Notes: generated by a model not told the origin, from the sequence alone. A stretch of 64,000 nucleotides of DNA from Geobacillus thermoleovorans (GCF_001610955.1 NZ_CP014335.1:2055001-2119000); one strand, 5' to 3'. Positions 36,847-48,957 are shown, numbered from the stretch's first letter. Program-made: numbers and translations.

Positions 36847-36883
36847 TAAGGGCGCCGACTATTTTTGCGGACGGAGGGACGGT

Positions 36884-37756
36884 ATGATTTTTGGACTAAA
36901 GATCAAAAACTGCCTGTTTATTTTGCTTGGCGCCGCTATTTTCGCCTTCGGGCTCGTTCATTTCAACATGCAAAACAATTTGGCGGAAGGCGGGTTTACC
37001 GGCATTACGCTTCTTCTTTATTTTTTGTTCGGACTGGATCCAGCGATCACCAACTTGGCGCTCAACATTCCGCTCTTTTTCATCGGCTGGAAGCTGCTCG
37101 GCCGCCAAACGTTTCTCTATACCGTCATCGGCACGGTCGCCGTTTCCGTCTTTTTGTCCATCTTTCAACGCTACATGATTCATATGCCGCTTCGACATGA
37201 CATGACGCTCGCCGCCTTGTTTGCCGGCGTCTTTATCGGCGTCGGCCTCGGCATTATTTTCCGCTACGGCGGCACAACCGGAGGCGTCGATATTATCGCG
37301 CGCCTCGTCCATAAATATAAAGGCATCAGCATGGGCAAAACGATGTTTGCCTTTGACGCCACCGTCATCACATTGTCGCTTCTTCTTTACCTGTCATACC
37401 GCGAGGCGATGTATACGTTGGTCGCCGTCTTTATCGCCGCCCGGGTCATTGATTTTCTGCAGGAAGGCGGCTATGCGGCAAAAGGGGCGACCATCATCTC
37501 AGAAAAAAGCGAAGAGATCGCCAACCGGATCTTGACAGAGATGGAGCGCGGCGTCACCGTGCTGAAAGGGCGCGGCTCGTATACGAAGCGCGACCGCGAC
37601 GTCTTGTATTGCGTCGTCGCCAAAAACGAACTGCCGCGCTTAAAAAGTGTCATTATATCCGTTGATCCGCATGCGTTCGTCGCCGTCACCGATGTGCATG
37701 ATGTGCTCGGCGAAGGGTTTACGCTCGATGAACAAAAGCGGCCGCTGGAACCATGA
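36884..37756 (+). CDS. ypjC: YitT family membrane protein (DUF161/DUF2179)
   Basis: A 290-aa integral membrane protein of unknown substrate. About five to six TM helices lie in residues 8-200, with the YitT signature HFNMQNNLAEGGFTGIT and YGGTTGGVDIIARLV. A cytoplasmic DUF2179 domain (about 215-290) contains TVLKGRGSYTKRDRDVLYCVV. Start 36884 follows GGAGGGA. It is the only plus-strand gene between ponA and the right edge. Confidence 0.9.
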   Translation: MIFGLKIKNCLFILLGAAIFAFGLVHFNMQNNLAEGGFTGITLLLYFLFGLDPAITNLALNIPLFFIGWKLLGRQTFLYTVIGTVAVSVFLSIFQRYMIHMPLRHDMTLAALFAGVFIGVGLGIIFRYGGTTGGVDIIARLVHKYKGISMGKTMFAFDATVITLSLLLYLSYREAMYTLVAVFIAARVIDFLQEGGYAAKGATIISEKSEEIANRILTEMERGVTVLKGRGSYTKRDRDVLYCVVAKNELPRLKSVIISVDPHAFVAVTDVHDVLGEGFTLDEQKRPLEP

Positions 37757-37854
37757 AAAGCCGCTGGCGCGAAAGCCCAACCGGGACAAGCCCGGCAAGC
37801 GCCGCTTGAAAGTGCCGGGGCGGTGCTTGCACAAAGCGACGGGAAAACAAAAAA

Positions 37855-37876
37855 GAGGGGGAAACGTTTCCCCCTC
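37855..37876 (-). terminator. Terminator of ypjB
   Basis: A 22-nt perfect palindrome with GAGGGGGAAAC arms, followed on the minus strand by TTTTTTGTTTT. It may also stop ypjC transcription from the opposite side. Confidence 0.8.
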
Positions 37877-37893
37877 GCAAAAAGCGCCGGTGC

Positions 37894-38682
37894 TTAGTCT
37901 TCCGGCTGCCGCGCCCGCTTCTCTTCCTTTTCTCCTTTGTACTTCCGCCAGCCAACGTACGTCAGCGTCAACACGATCACTCCGCCAGTGGAAATCATCA
38001 CCCAAATCAGCGACGGATCAGCTTCGTCCTTTTTCACCCCGGCAAACAGCGCTTCAAGATCTTGACGCGCATCGGCAAGTTGCTCGCGCTGCTCGTCTTC
38101 GCCGCGTTGCCAAAACGCGGCGGCCTGCAACGCCTCAAGATCATCATCGACCTTTGTCGCGATATCCGGCGGCACGTCGATTTTCACACTCGGCTCGATC
38201 AATGTATAGCGGTCAAGCAACTGGCGGAGGGCAGCGGCATACGCTTTCTGCTCGCCTTGTTGTGCCGCCTTTTCGACCGCGGCAAACGCCTCCATGACAG
38301 CCGGCTCCATCTCCGTCCAAAGCGGCTGGTATGTCGAATGGATGGCGTCAACAACAAGGCGAAACTGGGTGATCGCCGCCACTTTGTCTTCCGCGGAGAT
38401 CGGCGCCGTCATCGCCTTGACTGCCTGCTCATGCGTCACGGTCACCGCCCGCAATTCATCGGCCGATTTCAACCGTTCTTTTGCCCCAAGGGCGAAAAAC
38501 CGCTTGGAAAAATAGCGGAGCACTTCTTTTGCTTCGGCAAAACGACCGTTTTTCGCCAATTGCAGCGCCTCGTCGGAAATATCGTCCAACTGCTCCCAAC
38601 CGTTTGTTTGTCCAGCCGCGCCAATGGGCGCTGGCCATAAAAAGGCGAGCGACAACAACATGGCTAGCCCGATTCGCTTCAT
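37894..38682 (-). CDS. ypjB: Sporulation protein YpjB
   Basis: A 262-aa protein with an N-terminal signal peptide (MKRIGLAMLLSLAFLWPAPIGAAG), a mostly helical extracytoplasmic body, and a C-terminal TM helix (WVMISTGGVIVLTLTYVGW) followed by a basic tail. It matches the YpjB family annotated as sporulation protein. Start 38682 is 7 bp after GGGAGG; ATG 38685 is possible. Next to element A. Confidence 0.88.
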   Translation of the reverse strand: MKRIGLAMLLSLAFLWPAPIGAAGQTNGWEQLDDISDEALQLAKNGRFAEAKEVLRYFSKRFFALGAKERLKSADELRAVTVTHEQAVKAMTAPISAEDKVAAITQFRLVVDAIHSTYQPLWTEMEPAVMEAFAAVEKAAQQGEQKAYAAALRQLLDRYTLIEPSVKIDVPPDIATKVDDDLEALQAAAFWQRGEDEQREQLADARQDLEALFAGVKKDEADPSLIWVMISTGGVIVLTLTYVGWRKYKGEKEEKRARQPED

Positions 38683-38749
38683 CATCGTCCCTCCCTCATC
38701 CACTAGTACAATGTATGAAGGAGTGGACAAGAGTAGACCAGGCAACTGC

Positions 38750-38996
38750 TATATAGATGCAATTCGAAGCTTTACCATTTGCAGCTTTTACCGAGTATCT
38801 GATCGACTGTCGGGAGACCGAACAACGCCGCTTAAAGACCCATATATGGGTCTTTAGGGCAGGCGGTTGTTCGGTCTTCCGTCACGCCTTGGCGTGACGG
38901 AGGCAAGCCTGTGGCTTGCCTTCGACAGTCGAAAATGGACAAACCGCTTTTCCGTCAAGGATATGTTAAACTTCTTCGTTGCATCTATAATAGAAA
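38750..38996. repeat. Palindromic cloverleaf element A with imperfect terminal inverted repeats
   Basis: This fills most of the 349-bp gap between ypjA and ypjB. A 10-bp closing stem (38803-38812 with 38923-38932) holds three arms. Arm 1 pairs GACCGAACAAC (38816-38826) with its complement (38866-38876) and is tipped by a 24-nt perfect palindrome (38833-38856). Arm 2 is a 10-bp stem (38879-38900) and arm 3 an 8-bp stem (38902-38920). Flanks carry CTATATAGATGCAA and, inverted, TTGCATCTATAATAG. There is no coding capacity. Related to element B. Confidence 0.8.
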
Positions 38997-39031
38997 GCTG
39001 CCGCCCAACGTTCCTCCTTGTGTTCAACGCT

Positions 39032-39655
39032 CTACTCTGATGCCTGCCGGAAAGACATGCCGCCCGGCAGAAGCGGCTGGCGCCGGAGGCGGACGCCAAG
39101 CTGATACGCAGCGGCAATCGATGCGATGCTCAACCAAAACGTAAAATAGCCGATTTCGTTGGCGTAGTCAGCCAGGACACTATAGCGCGGCATCATGCCA
39201 AAAACGTAGTCGATGACATCGTTATGCAGCGTCCACACGGCCGCCAGCATAAGGTGAAGGAAGCGGAATCGATAAAACCGGGCGTACAGCATTCCTTCGA
39301 TCGCCATCGCCCCGTGCGAAACGATCAGCATCCACCCGGCCCAATCGAGCGTGCCGGTGACGCGCCAAACGAGCACATTCATAACGACCGCCCAAATTCC
39401 ATACTTAACAAGCGTCACCAAAGCCAACGCTTCAAAAAGCGGCGCCGACCTGCCGAAAAGCCATGCCACAAGGACGACAAGAAAAAAAAGGCTCGCCGTC
39501 GGACTGTCGGGAACAAACGGCAAAAAGATGGGCGGCGTATCGGCAAGTTGATAACGATACCAATAATATCCATAGATGGTGCCGGCCGCGTTGACGAACA
39601 AGAGCAGCCAAACAACCGGCCGGGAAGCCAACAGCGCATAAAGCCATGCCATCAT
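39032..39655 (-). CDS. ypjA: DUF1405 membrane protein YpjA
   Basis: A 207-aa polytopic membrane protein (about six TM helices) of unknown function, matching YpjA by position and motifs (NAAGTIYGYYWY, WTLHNDVIDYVFGM). It follows the qcr operon as in B. subtilis. ATG 39655 is chosen with GAGG upstream; a GTG two codons earlier is possible. Confidence 0.88.
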   Translation of the reverse strand: MMAWLYALLASRPVVWLLLFVNAAGTIYGYYWYRYQLADTPPIFLPFVPDSPTASLFFLVVLVAWLFGRSAPLFEALALVTLVKYGIWAVVMNVLVWRVTGTLDWAGWMLIVSHGAMAIEGMLYARFYRFRFLHLMLAAVWTLHNDVIDYVFGMMPRYSVLADYANEIGYFTFWLSIASIAAAYQLGVRLRRQPLLPGGMSFRQASE

Positions 39656-39686
39656 CTGCACCTCGCCTCGGTTTCATGTTGGCACG

Positions 39687-39717
39687 AAAAAAGCTGACTA
39701 ACGCGAGTCAGCTTTTT
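39687..39717 (-). terminator. Terminator of qcrABC
   Basis: AGCTGACT (39692-39699) pairs with AGTCAGCT (39706-39713), with TTTTTT on the minus side. Confidence 0.85.
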
Positions 39718-39730
39718 CGTGTCGAAACGA

Positions 39731-40495
39731 TTATTCCGCTTTCAGTCCAGCGATGAATTCGGACAGTTTTTTCAACTCTTCATCCGTGCCCTTAAAGACG
39801 CCGGGCGGCATGTTGCCTTTCCCTTCTCTCGCGATTTTCGCGATTTCTTCCGGTTTCAAGCCGGTGCCGATGAGCGACGGACCAGCACCGCCGGACAAGT
39901 TTTGTCCGTGGCACGATGTACATGTGTTCGCTTGGGCGATTTTATAGCCTTCCGCGTTCGTGTCAATTTTCACTTCCGCCCGAATTTTCCCTTGTTCAGC
40001 CGCTTTTTTCCAGTCGTGTGTGACGACCGCTTCCCATGTCAAATAAATCATCGCCGCAAGCGCCAACAGCATCATCCCGGTCGCGACCGGACGCTTCCAA
40101 GGACGGCGCTCTGGGCCGCGGTCCAAAAACGGCGCCAATAAGAGCGCGCCGAACGCCAACCCCGGGATGATGATCGCGCCGACGACCGTATACGGACCAG
40201 ACGCATACGAATATTTGAGCAATTGGTATAAGAACAAGAAATACCAGTCAGGCAGCGGCACGTACGTCGTGTCCGTCGGGTCGGCGATCCGCTCAAGCGG
40301 CGACGGATGGGCGACCGTCAAGCATAAGAAACCGACGAGAAAGACCGATCCGACCAACCATTCCTTGAGCAGGAAGTTCGGCCAAAACACTTCCGTTTTC
40401 CCGGGATATTCCGAATAGTCCTTTGGAATATTCGGTTTTCTCACCGCGGGAACACGGGAATCGCCGACGAATTTCATTCCTTTTCCGCGATGCAT
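39731..40495 (-). CDS. qcrC: Menaquinol-cytochrome c reductase cytochrome b/c subunit
   Basis: A 254-aa fusion. The N-terminal part resembles subunit IV of the b6f complex (three TM helices, PLPDWYFLFLYQLLKY). The C-terminal part is a cytochrome c domain with heme motif CTSCH near residue 194 and an axial Met in NMPPG. It transfers electrons from the Rieske/b core to cytochrome c in the membrane. Third gene of qcrABC. Confidence 0.96.
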   Translation of the reverse strand: MHRGKGMKFVGDSRVPAVRKPNIPKDYSEYPGKTEVFWPNFLLKEWLVGSVFLVGFLCLTVAHPSPLERIADPTDTTYVPLPDWYFLFLYQLLKYSYASGPYTVVGAIIIPGLAFGALLLAPFLDRGPERRPWKRPVATGMMLLALAAMIYLTWEAVVTHDWKKAAEQGKIRAEVKIDTNAEGYKIAQANTCTSCHGQNLSGGAGPSLIGTGLKPEEIAKIAREGKGNMPPGVFKGTDEELKKLSEFIAGLKAE

Positions 40496-40544
40496 TGCGT
40501 GGTTCCCTCCTTTTTTCTATCGCCTCTAAACGCGGGCCGACCGA

Positions 40545-41219
40545 TCATAGCGGACCGGAAATGCCTTGTCTGCGAATCATTAAAAAGTGCGCTGCCATTA
40601 AGCCGAGCAAAGCGGCCGGCAAGAAGAAGACGTGAATGGCAAAAAAGCGCGTCAACGTTTGCGCGCCGACAATTTCCGGGTCCCCAGCTAACAGCGTCTT
40701 AATGGCCGGGCCAATGAGCGGCGTCGCTTCCGCGATTTGCAAACCAACTTTCGTCGCAAACAGCGCTTTCATATCCCACGGCAACAAGTAGCCGGTGAAG
40801 CCAAGACCCATCATCACCATAAAGATCAATACGCCGACGATCCAGTTCATTTCGCGCGGCTTTTTATAAGCCCCTTGGAAAAAGACGCGCAGCGTATGTA
40901 AAAACATCATGACGATGACCAAGCTCGCCCCCCAATGGTGCATGCCGCGCACAATTTGGCCGAACGCCACTTCGTTTTGCAAGTAATACACCGATTCCCA
41001 CGCGTTTTTAATATCCGGGACGTAGTACATCGTCAAAAACATGCCTGACAAAATTTGAATGACCGTGACAAAAAACGTCAGCCCGCCGAAACAATAGACA
41101 AAGGCGGAAAAGTGATGGGCGGGGTTGACGTGCTCCGGAACTTCGTGATCGGCGATATCCCGCCATAAAGGCGTAATATCTAAGCGTTCATCGACCCAGT
41201 CATACAGCTTGTTTAACAC
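40545..41219 (-). CDS. qcrB: Menaquinol-cytochrome c reductase cytochrome b subunit
   Basis: A 224-aa cytochrome b6-type subunit with four TM helices. Heme-ligating histidines lie in the helices around FSAFVYC/GGLTFF, HHWGASLVIVMMFLHTLRVF and FFAIHVFFLPA; the quinone-site region GYLLPWD is present. Part of the bc complex oxidising menaquinol made by the hepS/menG/hepT pathway encoded nearby. Confidence 0.96.
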   Translation of the reverse strand: MLNKLYDWVDERLDITPLWRDIADHEVPEHVNPAHHFSAFVYCFGGLTFFVTVIQILSGMFLTMYYVPDIKNAWESVYYLQNEVAFGQIVRGMHHWGASLVIVMMFLHTLRVFFQGAYKKPREMNWIVGVLIFMVMMGLGFTGYLLPWDMKALFATKVGLQIAEATPLIGPAIKTLLAGDPEIVGAQTLTRFFAIHVFFLPAALLGLMAAHFLMIRRQGISGPL

Positions 41220-41222
41220 GCA

Positions 41223-41732
41223 TTACGCCTCCTTTCTTGGTTTCGCCTTGCCTAAATACAGCTTGCCGTCTTTCACTTTGTACTCGTAACGGTCAAGCGG
41301 AGCTTGCGGCGGCGTCCCCGGAACGTTCGTGCCGTCCTTCTCATAGCGCCCATAGTGGCATGGGCAGAAAAACTGGTTCGGATGCTCTTTGTCCGTGTTC
41401 CAGTCGACCGTACAGCCAAGGTGTTTGCAGATCGGCGACAGGGCGATGATCTCCCCTTTGTCCGTTTTATACACCCATGCTGATTTTGGCTCTTCCGACT
41501 CGTACCAAGCGTCTTTCACCTTCACTTTAAAGTCGAAGCGCTTCGGTTCGGTCGTAATCTCTTTGACGTCTGCTACCGCGACCATCTCCGTCCCTGCTTC
41601 ATCCTTCAAGATCGGATCGAAAGCAAAACGGAGCATCGGCATCAGCATTCCTGCCGCCATAAAACCGCCGACGCCGGTCAGCGTGTAGTTTAAAAACTGA
41701 CGTCTCGTTACACGATGTTTGTTGTCGCTCAT
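41223..41732 (-). CDS. qcrA: Rieske iron-sulfur subunit
   Basis: A 169-aa protein with an RR-containing N-terminus before a TM anchor (VTRRQFLNYTLTGVGGFMAAG), suggesting Tat export. The [2Fe-2S] motifs are CKHLGC and CPCHYG. Start 41732 follows GAGGGGGG. First gene of qcrABC. Confidence 0.96.
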   Translation of the reverse strand: MSDNKHRVTRRQFLNYTLTGVGGFMAAGMLMPMLRFAFDPILKDEAGTEMVAVADVKEITTEPKRFDFKVKVKDAWYESEEPKSAWVYKTDKGEIIALSPICKHLGCTVDWNTDKEHPNQFFCPCHYGRYEKDGTNVPGTPPQAPLDRYEYKVKDGKLYLGKAKPRKEA

Positions 41733-41812
41733 CGTCTTCCCCCCTCTATGCAAAATCAAGTCCGCACCGGACGATTGTATGTATAACACATATGGAAAAC
41801 TAGGACATTCTA

Positions 41813-41841
41813 ATGATAGCTCAATTGCTGGACAAGGTCAA
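41813..41841 (-). promoter_or_regulatory. Candidate qcr operon promoter
   Basis: TTGACC (41836-41841), 17 bp, TATCAT (41813-41818) on the minus strand, 80 bp before qcrA. Confidence 0.6.
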
Positions 41842-41876
41842 TATCGCAGGCGGCAAAACGTCGGACTTTGCCGCGT

Positions 41877-42332
41877 CTACTCTTGCGCCCATCGACCGAT
41901 GAGAAAGCGGAGCAACTCGGCGGCCTGCTCTCTGACAAGCTCGTGCTTGTACGATTCACCCATGCTCTCGAGCGGAACAACCGGAACGAACCAAACGCGG
42001 TCAGCTTCTTCGCCCTCTTGCCACGCACGGTCGCACGTCACATAAAACAGATGCTTCATTCCTTCCCGCTTAAGCCGGTTGGTCCAATCCGCCAGCCTTT
42101 CGGTAAGCAGCGCCCGCGGCTCATCGGCAAAATACACAAACGACGGCATCAAAAACAACCGGCCCTTCAGCTGCCGCTCGACCTCGGCCGCGATGAGCCC
42201 GACAAGCTCCCCGCCGGAAGCGAGCCGCTTCGCTCCTTGGCCGAAAGCCACCGGCAAAAGCGGAAGGAGCGCCGTGTCGATGTAGTCGCGCTCTCGTTCA
42301 TAGAGGGCGACGTCCTCACCTGTCCACTTCAT
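41877..42332 (-). CDS. ypiF: YpiF family protein (DUF2487)
   Basis: A 151-aa protein of unknown function, beginning MKWTGEDVALYERERDYIDTALLPLLP, typical of YpiF. GGAGAG lies upstream of the ATG. Between ypiB and qcrA as in B. subtilis; a role in qcr expression or assembly is only a positional guess. Confidence 0.85.
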   Translation of the reverse strand: MKWTGEDVALYERERDYIDTALLPLLPVAFGQGAKRLASGGELVGLIAAEVERQLKGRLFLMPSFVYFADEPRALLTERLADWTNRLKREGMKHLFYVTCDRAWQEGEEADRVWFVPVVPLESMGESYKHELVREQAAELLRFLIGRWAQE

Positions 42333-42395
42333 TCGTACTCTCCTTTTCCTCAAAGTTTCTTCCCTTCATCACCATACCATATTTTTCGGCAAAAG

Positions 42396-42420
42396 AAAAA
42401 CCTTGCCGGCGGCAAGGTTT

Positions 42421-42422
<2 letters not shown>
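42396..42422 (-). terminator. Terminator between ypiB and ypiF
   Basis: AAAAACCTTGCC pairs with GGCAAGGTTTTT, followed by UUUUUCUUUU on the minus transcript, overlapping the ypiB stop. Confidence 0.85.
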
Positions 42423-44267
<1,845 letters not shown>

Positions 44268-44537
44268 CGTTTCGTCAGCCCTCTCTTGCGGCAGGCGGCC
44301 ATCCGCCTTTGCCATTCAAATCGTTATGTACTGTTACAATGGGAACATGAATGATGATAATCGATCATGGCCGTTTCCGCAACCAAACCGCTCGCCGTCT
44401 GGAAGGTGCGTCGTTTTTTCATCCAGAAACAGGAAATGTATCCGCTTTCAAAAAATACGGAGCCCTTCCTCTCACTGACAATATATGAACGAACAACGCA
44501 AAATATGACCGCCCGCCCGCTTGGGGCGGGAGGCCTT

Positions 44538-45821
44538 TTACAGCAGCGAACGGAGGTCGGCAAAAAACGCCGGATAGGAAACGGCGACCGCTTCCGAACG
44601 CTCGAGGCGGACCGTCCCTTTGGCGATGCAGGCAGCAACGGCGAGCATCATGCCGATGCGGTGGTCGCCATGGCTGTCGACAACAATCCCGTCGGCATAA
44701 AGCGGCGTTTTGCCGCGGATCATCATGCCGTCGTCGGTTGCTTCGATGTCAGCGCCGAGTTTTTTCAACTCGGTGACGACCGTATGGATCCGATTCGTCT
44801 CTTTCACCTTCAGTTCGCTCGCGTCTTTGATGACGGTCGTTCCTTCCGCCTGCGTCGCGAGCAAGGCAATGATCGGAATTTCGTCGATCAATCTTGGAAT
44901 CAGATCCCCGCCGATTTCAACCGCCCGAAGCGTCGACGTGCGGACCGTAATATCACCGACCGGCTCGGTTTCCTCGTGGCGGACGTTGTCAATCGCAATA
45001 TCCGCCCCCATTTGTGTAAGCACATCGATGATGCCGGTCCGCGTTGGATTTAAGCCGACGTTTTTCAGCGTAATTTCGCTGTTCGGCACAATGGCGCCGG
45101 CGACAAGGAAAAAGGCGGCTGACGAAATATCGCCGGGAACGTAAATGTGCGTCCCGCGCAAGCGTTGCGGACCGGCCACCGAGACGGTCAAGCCATCCAC
45201 ATTCACTTCACCGCCAAACAACCGAACCATCCGCTCGGTATGATCGCGCGAGCGGTGCGGCTCAGCAACAGACGTCACGCCGTCAGCGAATAAGCCGGCG
45301 AGCAAAATGGCCGATTTTACTTGCGCGCTCGCCACCGGCGAAGTGTAGCGAAGCGGGCGAAGCGCGCCGCCGCGGATGGAAAGCGGCGTATAATTGCCGC
45401 CCTCACGCCCGTCAATACGCGCTCCCATTTCGCGAAGCGGTTTCGTCACCCGCCCCATCGGTCGCTTGGCGATCGATTCATCGCCGACAAGGCAGGCGTG
45501 AAACGGCTGGCCGGCCAAAATGCCGAGCAACAGGCGCGCCGTCGTTCCCGAGTTGCCGACATCAAGCACCGCAGCCGGCTCGCGCAGCCCGCCGGGGCCG
45601 GCTCCTTCGACAACGACTGTCGTCCCGTCCTGGCGAATGTCAACGCCGAGTTTCCGGAAACAGTCGATCGTGCTTAAACAGTCCGCCCCAGGCAAAAAAT
45701 GGTCAATCACCGTCCGTCCAGAAGCAAGCGCCCCGAGCATGACGGCGCGATGGGAAATCGATTTGTCGCCAGGGACTTCGATCATTCCTCGGAGCGACGA
45801 CACGTTGGTTGGCAACTGCAT
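44538..45821 (-). CDS. aroA: 3-phosphoshikimate 1-carboxyvinyltransferase (EPSP synthase)
   Basis: A 427-aa shikimate-pathway enzyme joining shikimate-3-phosphate and PEP. It has the N-terminal [18 protein letters not shown] and [13 protein letters not shown], the central RSRDHTERM, and the C-terminal [11 protein letters not shown]. Start 45821 (MQLPTN) follows GGAGGG. B. subtilis calls it aroE. Last gene of the supra-operon. Confidence 0.96.
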   Translation of the reverse strand: MQLPTNVSSLRGMIEVPGDKSISHRAVMLGALASGRTVIDHFLPGADCLSTIDCFRKLGVDIRQDGTTVVVEGAGPGGLREPAAVLDVGNSGTTARLLLGILAGQPFHACLVGDESIAKRPMGRVTKPLREMGARIDGREGGNYTPLSIRGGALRPLRYTSPVASAQVKSAILLAGLFADGVTSVAEPHRSRDHTERMVRLFGGEVNVDGLTVSVAGPQRLRGTHIYVPGDISSAAFFLVAGAIVPNSEITLKNVGLNPTRTGIIDVLTQMGADIAIDNVRHEETEPVGDITVRTSTLRAVEIGGDLIPRLIDEIPIIALLATQAEGTTVIKDASELKVKETNRIHTVVTELKKLGADIEATDDGMMIRGKTPLYADGIVVDSHGDHRIGMMLAVAACIAKGTVRLERSEAVAVSYPAFFADLRSLL

Positions 45822-45848
45822 GCAAAATCCCTCCATTGTTTTTCCTTG

Positions 45849-46961
45849 CTACCCTTCATAGGTGGCATAGTTCGTATGTTTGGCGAGGCACGCTTTCGCC
45901 CGCGCCCGATCGTCTTCGCTTTGGAAGCTGAGGCGGAGCACGCCGTAAATTTCTTCGCGCGTCTCAATGATGCGGATGTTCGTGATGCTGATGTTTTCTT
46001 CGGCCAAATAGCCGGTCACTTCGGAGATGACGCCCGGATAATCCGGCACGTCGACATACAAATCGTAAAACGACGGAATCGCTCCTTTCGTTCTCGACGG
46101 CAGCCCGTCGCGAAACTGTTTCGCCTCCAAAAAGTAATGGTAAATAGCGATGCTGTTTTCTTCTTCGACAAACGAACGCAGCCGCTCCATTTCGGCGATC
46201 CAGCGGTCAAAGAGCGCAAGCAGTTCATGCTTGTTATGGATAAAAATATCGCGCCACATTTCCGGATTGCTCGACGCGATGCGGGTGATGTCGCGGAAGC
46301 CGCCGGCCGCCAGCCGGCTGACGAGGGCGTTTTCGCACTCGTATTCGCGCGCCTGATGAACGAGGCTCGCCGCAATCAAATGCGGAAAATGGCTGATTAC
46401 GCCAGTGATGCGGTCATGCTCTTCCGGCGTTAAGATGACAAACTGCGCTTTCGTTCCCGCAAGCCACTGTTTCAACGCCTCGACTTGCTGCGGCGGCACA
46501 TCGTCCGTCGGCGTCAAAATGTAAAAGGCGTTTTCAAACAGATGAGCCCTTGCCGCCGCCACACCGCTTTTATGCGACCCGGCCATCGGATGGCCGCCGA
46601 TGAACGCTACGCCATGATCCAACAGGCGGCGGGCGCCTTGGACGATGCGCTGCTTCGTGCTGCCGACATCGGTAACGATAACGCCGCGTTTCAACCGCTC
46701 GAGCGGCATCGACGAAAGCAGCGCCTCCGTCTGCATGACCGGAACGGCCAGAACGATCAAATCCGCCTGTCCGTATCCGTCTTCGGGCGAACGGGCGGCT
46801 TCGTCGATCACCTTGAGCGAGCGCGCCAAGCCGAGCTGCCGCTCATTGACGTCGTAGCCGATGATCATCGCCTCCGGATGCGCTTTTTTAATCGCCAATG
46901 CAATCGATCCGCCGATCAAGCCGAGGCCGACAATGAACACTTTTCCTTCCAATCGTCCCAC
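45849..46961 (-). CDS. tyrA: Prephenate dehydrogenase with ACT domain
   Basis: A 370-aa NAD enzyme making 4-hydroxyphenylpyruvate for tyrosine. The Rossmann motif is VGLGLIGGSIA near residue 11; GGHPMAGSHKSG is the active-site block; a C-terminal ACT domain (about 295-370, VPDYPGVISEVTGYLAEENISITNIRI) suggests tyrosine feedback. No ATG fits: GTG 46961 or TTG 46952 is the likely start. Confidence 0.95.
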   Translation of the reverse strand: MGRLEGKVFIVGLGLIGGSIALAIKKAHPEAMIIGYDVNERQLGLARSLKVIDEAARSPEDGYGQADLIVLAVPVMQTEALLSSMPLERLKRGVIVTDVGSTKQRIVQGARRLLDHGVAFIGGHPMAGSHKSGVAAARAHLFENAFYILTPTDDVPPQQVEALKQWLAGTKAQFVILTPEEHDRITGVISHFPHLIAASLVHQAREYECENALVSRLAAGGFRDITRIASSNPEMWRDIFIHNKHELLALFDRWIAEMERLRSFVEEENSIAIYHYFLEAKQFRDGLPSRTKGAIPSFYDLYVDVPDYPGVISEVTGYLAEENISITNIRIIETREEIYGVLRLSFQSEDDRARAKACLAKHTNYATYEG

Positions 46962-47039
46962 CTACTTTATGTAAACGTGCGCCCGCTGCTTTCGAAAAGC
47001 AACGGGCCGATCTTTTCTATCCATCCCGCCGCTGAACGG

Positions 47040-48137
47040 TCAGGCGAGCTGTTTTTCCCGAAGCAGTTGCGAAACGAGTTCCAACATCCGGTCGTTTTGC
47101 TCTTTCGTGCCAACAGTCACACGCACGCCGGTCGGCAGCCCAAGCGCTTGGCCAGAGCGGACAATGACGCCGCGCTCCAGCAAATAGCGGAACACTTCGT
47201 CGCCATCCAACCCGAAATCAATGAACAAAAAGTTTGTCTGCGATGGGTAATACTTCAGGCCGTTCTCCTCGCAAAAGCGATAATACCGCTCAAGCTCAGC
47301 GCGATTTCGTTCGACGCAGGCGCGGATGAACGCTTGATCGTCAAGTGCGGCCGCCGCGGCCGCTTGGGCGATGGTCGACGTGTTAAACGGCTCGCGCGCC
47401 GGCTCGACGGCGCGGATGAGCGTCTCACTCGCCACGCCGTAGCCGACGCGGAGCGCAGCGAGCCCGTATGCTTTCGAGAACGTGCGCATGACGACAAGCT
47501 GCTCGTACTCGTTTAAAAGCGGCACCGTTTGCGGGTAGTCGGGCGCCGTCGCATATTCGTAGTACGCTTCGTCCACGACGACGAGCACGTGCGGCGGCAC
47601 GCGATCCAAAAAGGCGCGCAGCTCGGTGTCATTCACATACGTGCCCGTCGGGTTGTTCGGATTGCAAATCCAGACGATGCGCGTGTTTTCATCGATCGCC
47701 GCAAGCATCGCCTCCAAATCATGACGCCCATCAACAAGCGGCACTTCGCGCACCTCGGCCCGCTCGATGATGGCATTGTGCCGGTATTGCGGGAATGTCG
47801 GCGCCGCCATCACTGTATTCGCCCCCGGCTCTAAAAAGGCGCGGCAAAAAATTTGCACCACCTCATCCGAACCGTTGCCAAACAGAAGCTGTGTTTCCTT
47901 GACGCCAAGATGCTTCGCCACCTTTTCGCGCAACGTGCGGGCGTAGCCGTCCGGATAGACGGCGAGGCGGTCAAGCTCAGCGGCGATGGCCGCTTTTGCC
48001 GCTGGCGACGAACCGTACGGATTCTCGTTAGAAGCAAGTTTGATAATCTCAGGCAAGCCATATTCCCGCTTGACTTCTTCGATCGATTTTCCCGGCTGGT
48101 ACGGAGAAAGACCCCGGAGCGATTCCTTTACTTGCAT
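47040..48137 (-). CDS. hisC: Histidinol-phosphate / aromatic aminotransferase
   Basis: A 365-aa fold type I PLP aminotransferase used in histidine synthesis and, in Bacillus, in Tyr/Phe synthesis. It has [19 protein letters not shown] and the PLP Lys in [18 protein letters not shown] 48137 is chosen by homologous length. Placed between trpA and tyrA, as in the B. subtilis supra-operon. Confidence 0.95.
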   Translation of the reverse strand: MQVKESLRGLSPYQPGKSIEEVKREYGLPEIIKLASNENPYGSSPAAKAAIAAELDRLAVYPDGYARTLREKVAKHLGVKETQLLFGNGSDEVVQIFCRAFLEPGANTVMAAPTFPQYRHNAIIERAEVREVPLVDGRHDLEAMLAAIDENTRIVWICNPNNPTGTYVNDTELRAFLDRVPPHVLVVVDEAYYEYATAPDYPQTVPLLNEYEQLVVMRTFSKAYGLAALRVGYGVASETLIRAVEPAREPFNTSTIAQAAAAAALDDQAFIRACVERNRAELERYYRFCEENGLKYYPSQTNFLFIDFGLDGDEVFRYLLERGVIVRSGQALGLPTGVRVTVGTKEQNDRMLELVSQLLREKQLA

Positions 48138-48167
48138 GATTGTCGCCAACTCCTTCAATCGGAACTT

Positions 48168-48957
48168 TTAGCGCGAAGAACACGGCTCCCGAAGCGGCGC
48201 GGCAAGCGAACGGGCGTAGGCAGAAAACTCGGCGACGGCCGCTTCCCTTTCGTCCGGCGCCTGCAACCTCGGAGCCAGCTGCTCGACTTTTTGCACGAGT
48301 GCGCTGCCGACGACAACGCCGTCGCACACCTCTTTCAACATCGCGACTTGCTCCGGCGCCGAAATGCCAAAGCCGACGGCGACCGGGACGCGGCTATGCC
48401 GCTTCACTTCGCGGAGGAAATCGCCGAGCGTCTCCGGCAGCGTCTCACGCACGCCTGTAACGCCTAGCGAGGAGACGCAATACAAAAACCCTTGCGCCGC
48501 CGAAGCGATCCGCTCGATCCGCTGCTTCGACGTCGGCGCAACAAGCGAAATGAGCGGGAGACCAAACCGTTCGCCAAGTTCGCGGAGCGGACCGCTTTCC
48601 TCAAACGGCAAATCGGGAATGAGCACGCCGTCGGCGCCATTTTCCTGCGCTAAAGCAAAAAAGGATTCTTCTCCTAATTGTAACACAGGATTGTAATACG
48701 TAAAGAGAATAATCGGAATGTTTACCCCTTTTTTTCGCATCTCGCCAATAAGCTGAATGGCTTTCGGCAGCGTCATGCCCCCGTCAAGCGCCCTTGCGGC
48801 GGCGCGTTGAATCGTCGGTCCGTCAGCGAGCGGGTCGGAGTACGGCACGCCAAGCTCTAATATGTCAGCGCCGGCCTCCTCAAGCGCCAAGGCGAGATCG
48901 ATCGTCACATCGGGAGCCGGATCACCGGCAACGATAAACGGGATAAATAGCGGCGGA

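Noticed and set aside
44507..44531. Terminator of aroA
   Set aside because: A GC-rich hairpin (CCGCCC/GGGCGG) is present but no proper U-tract follows it.
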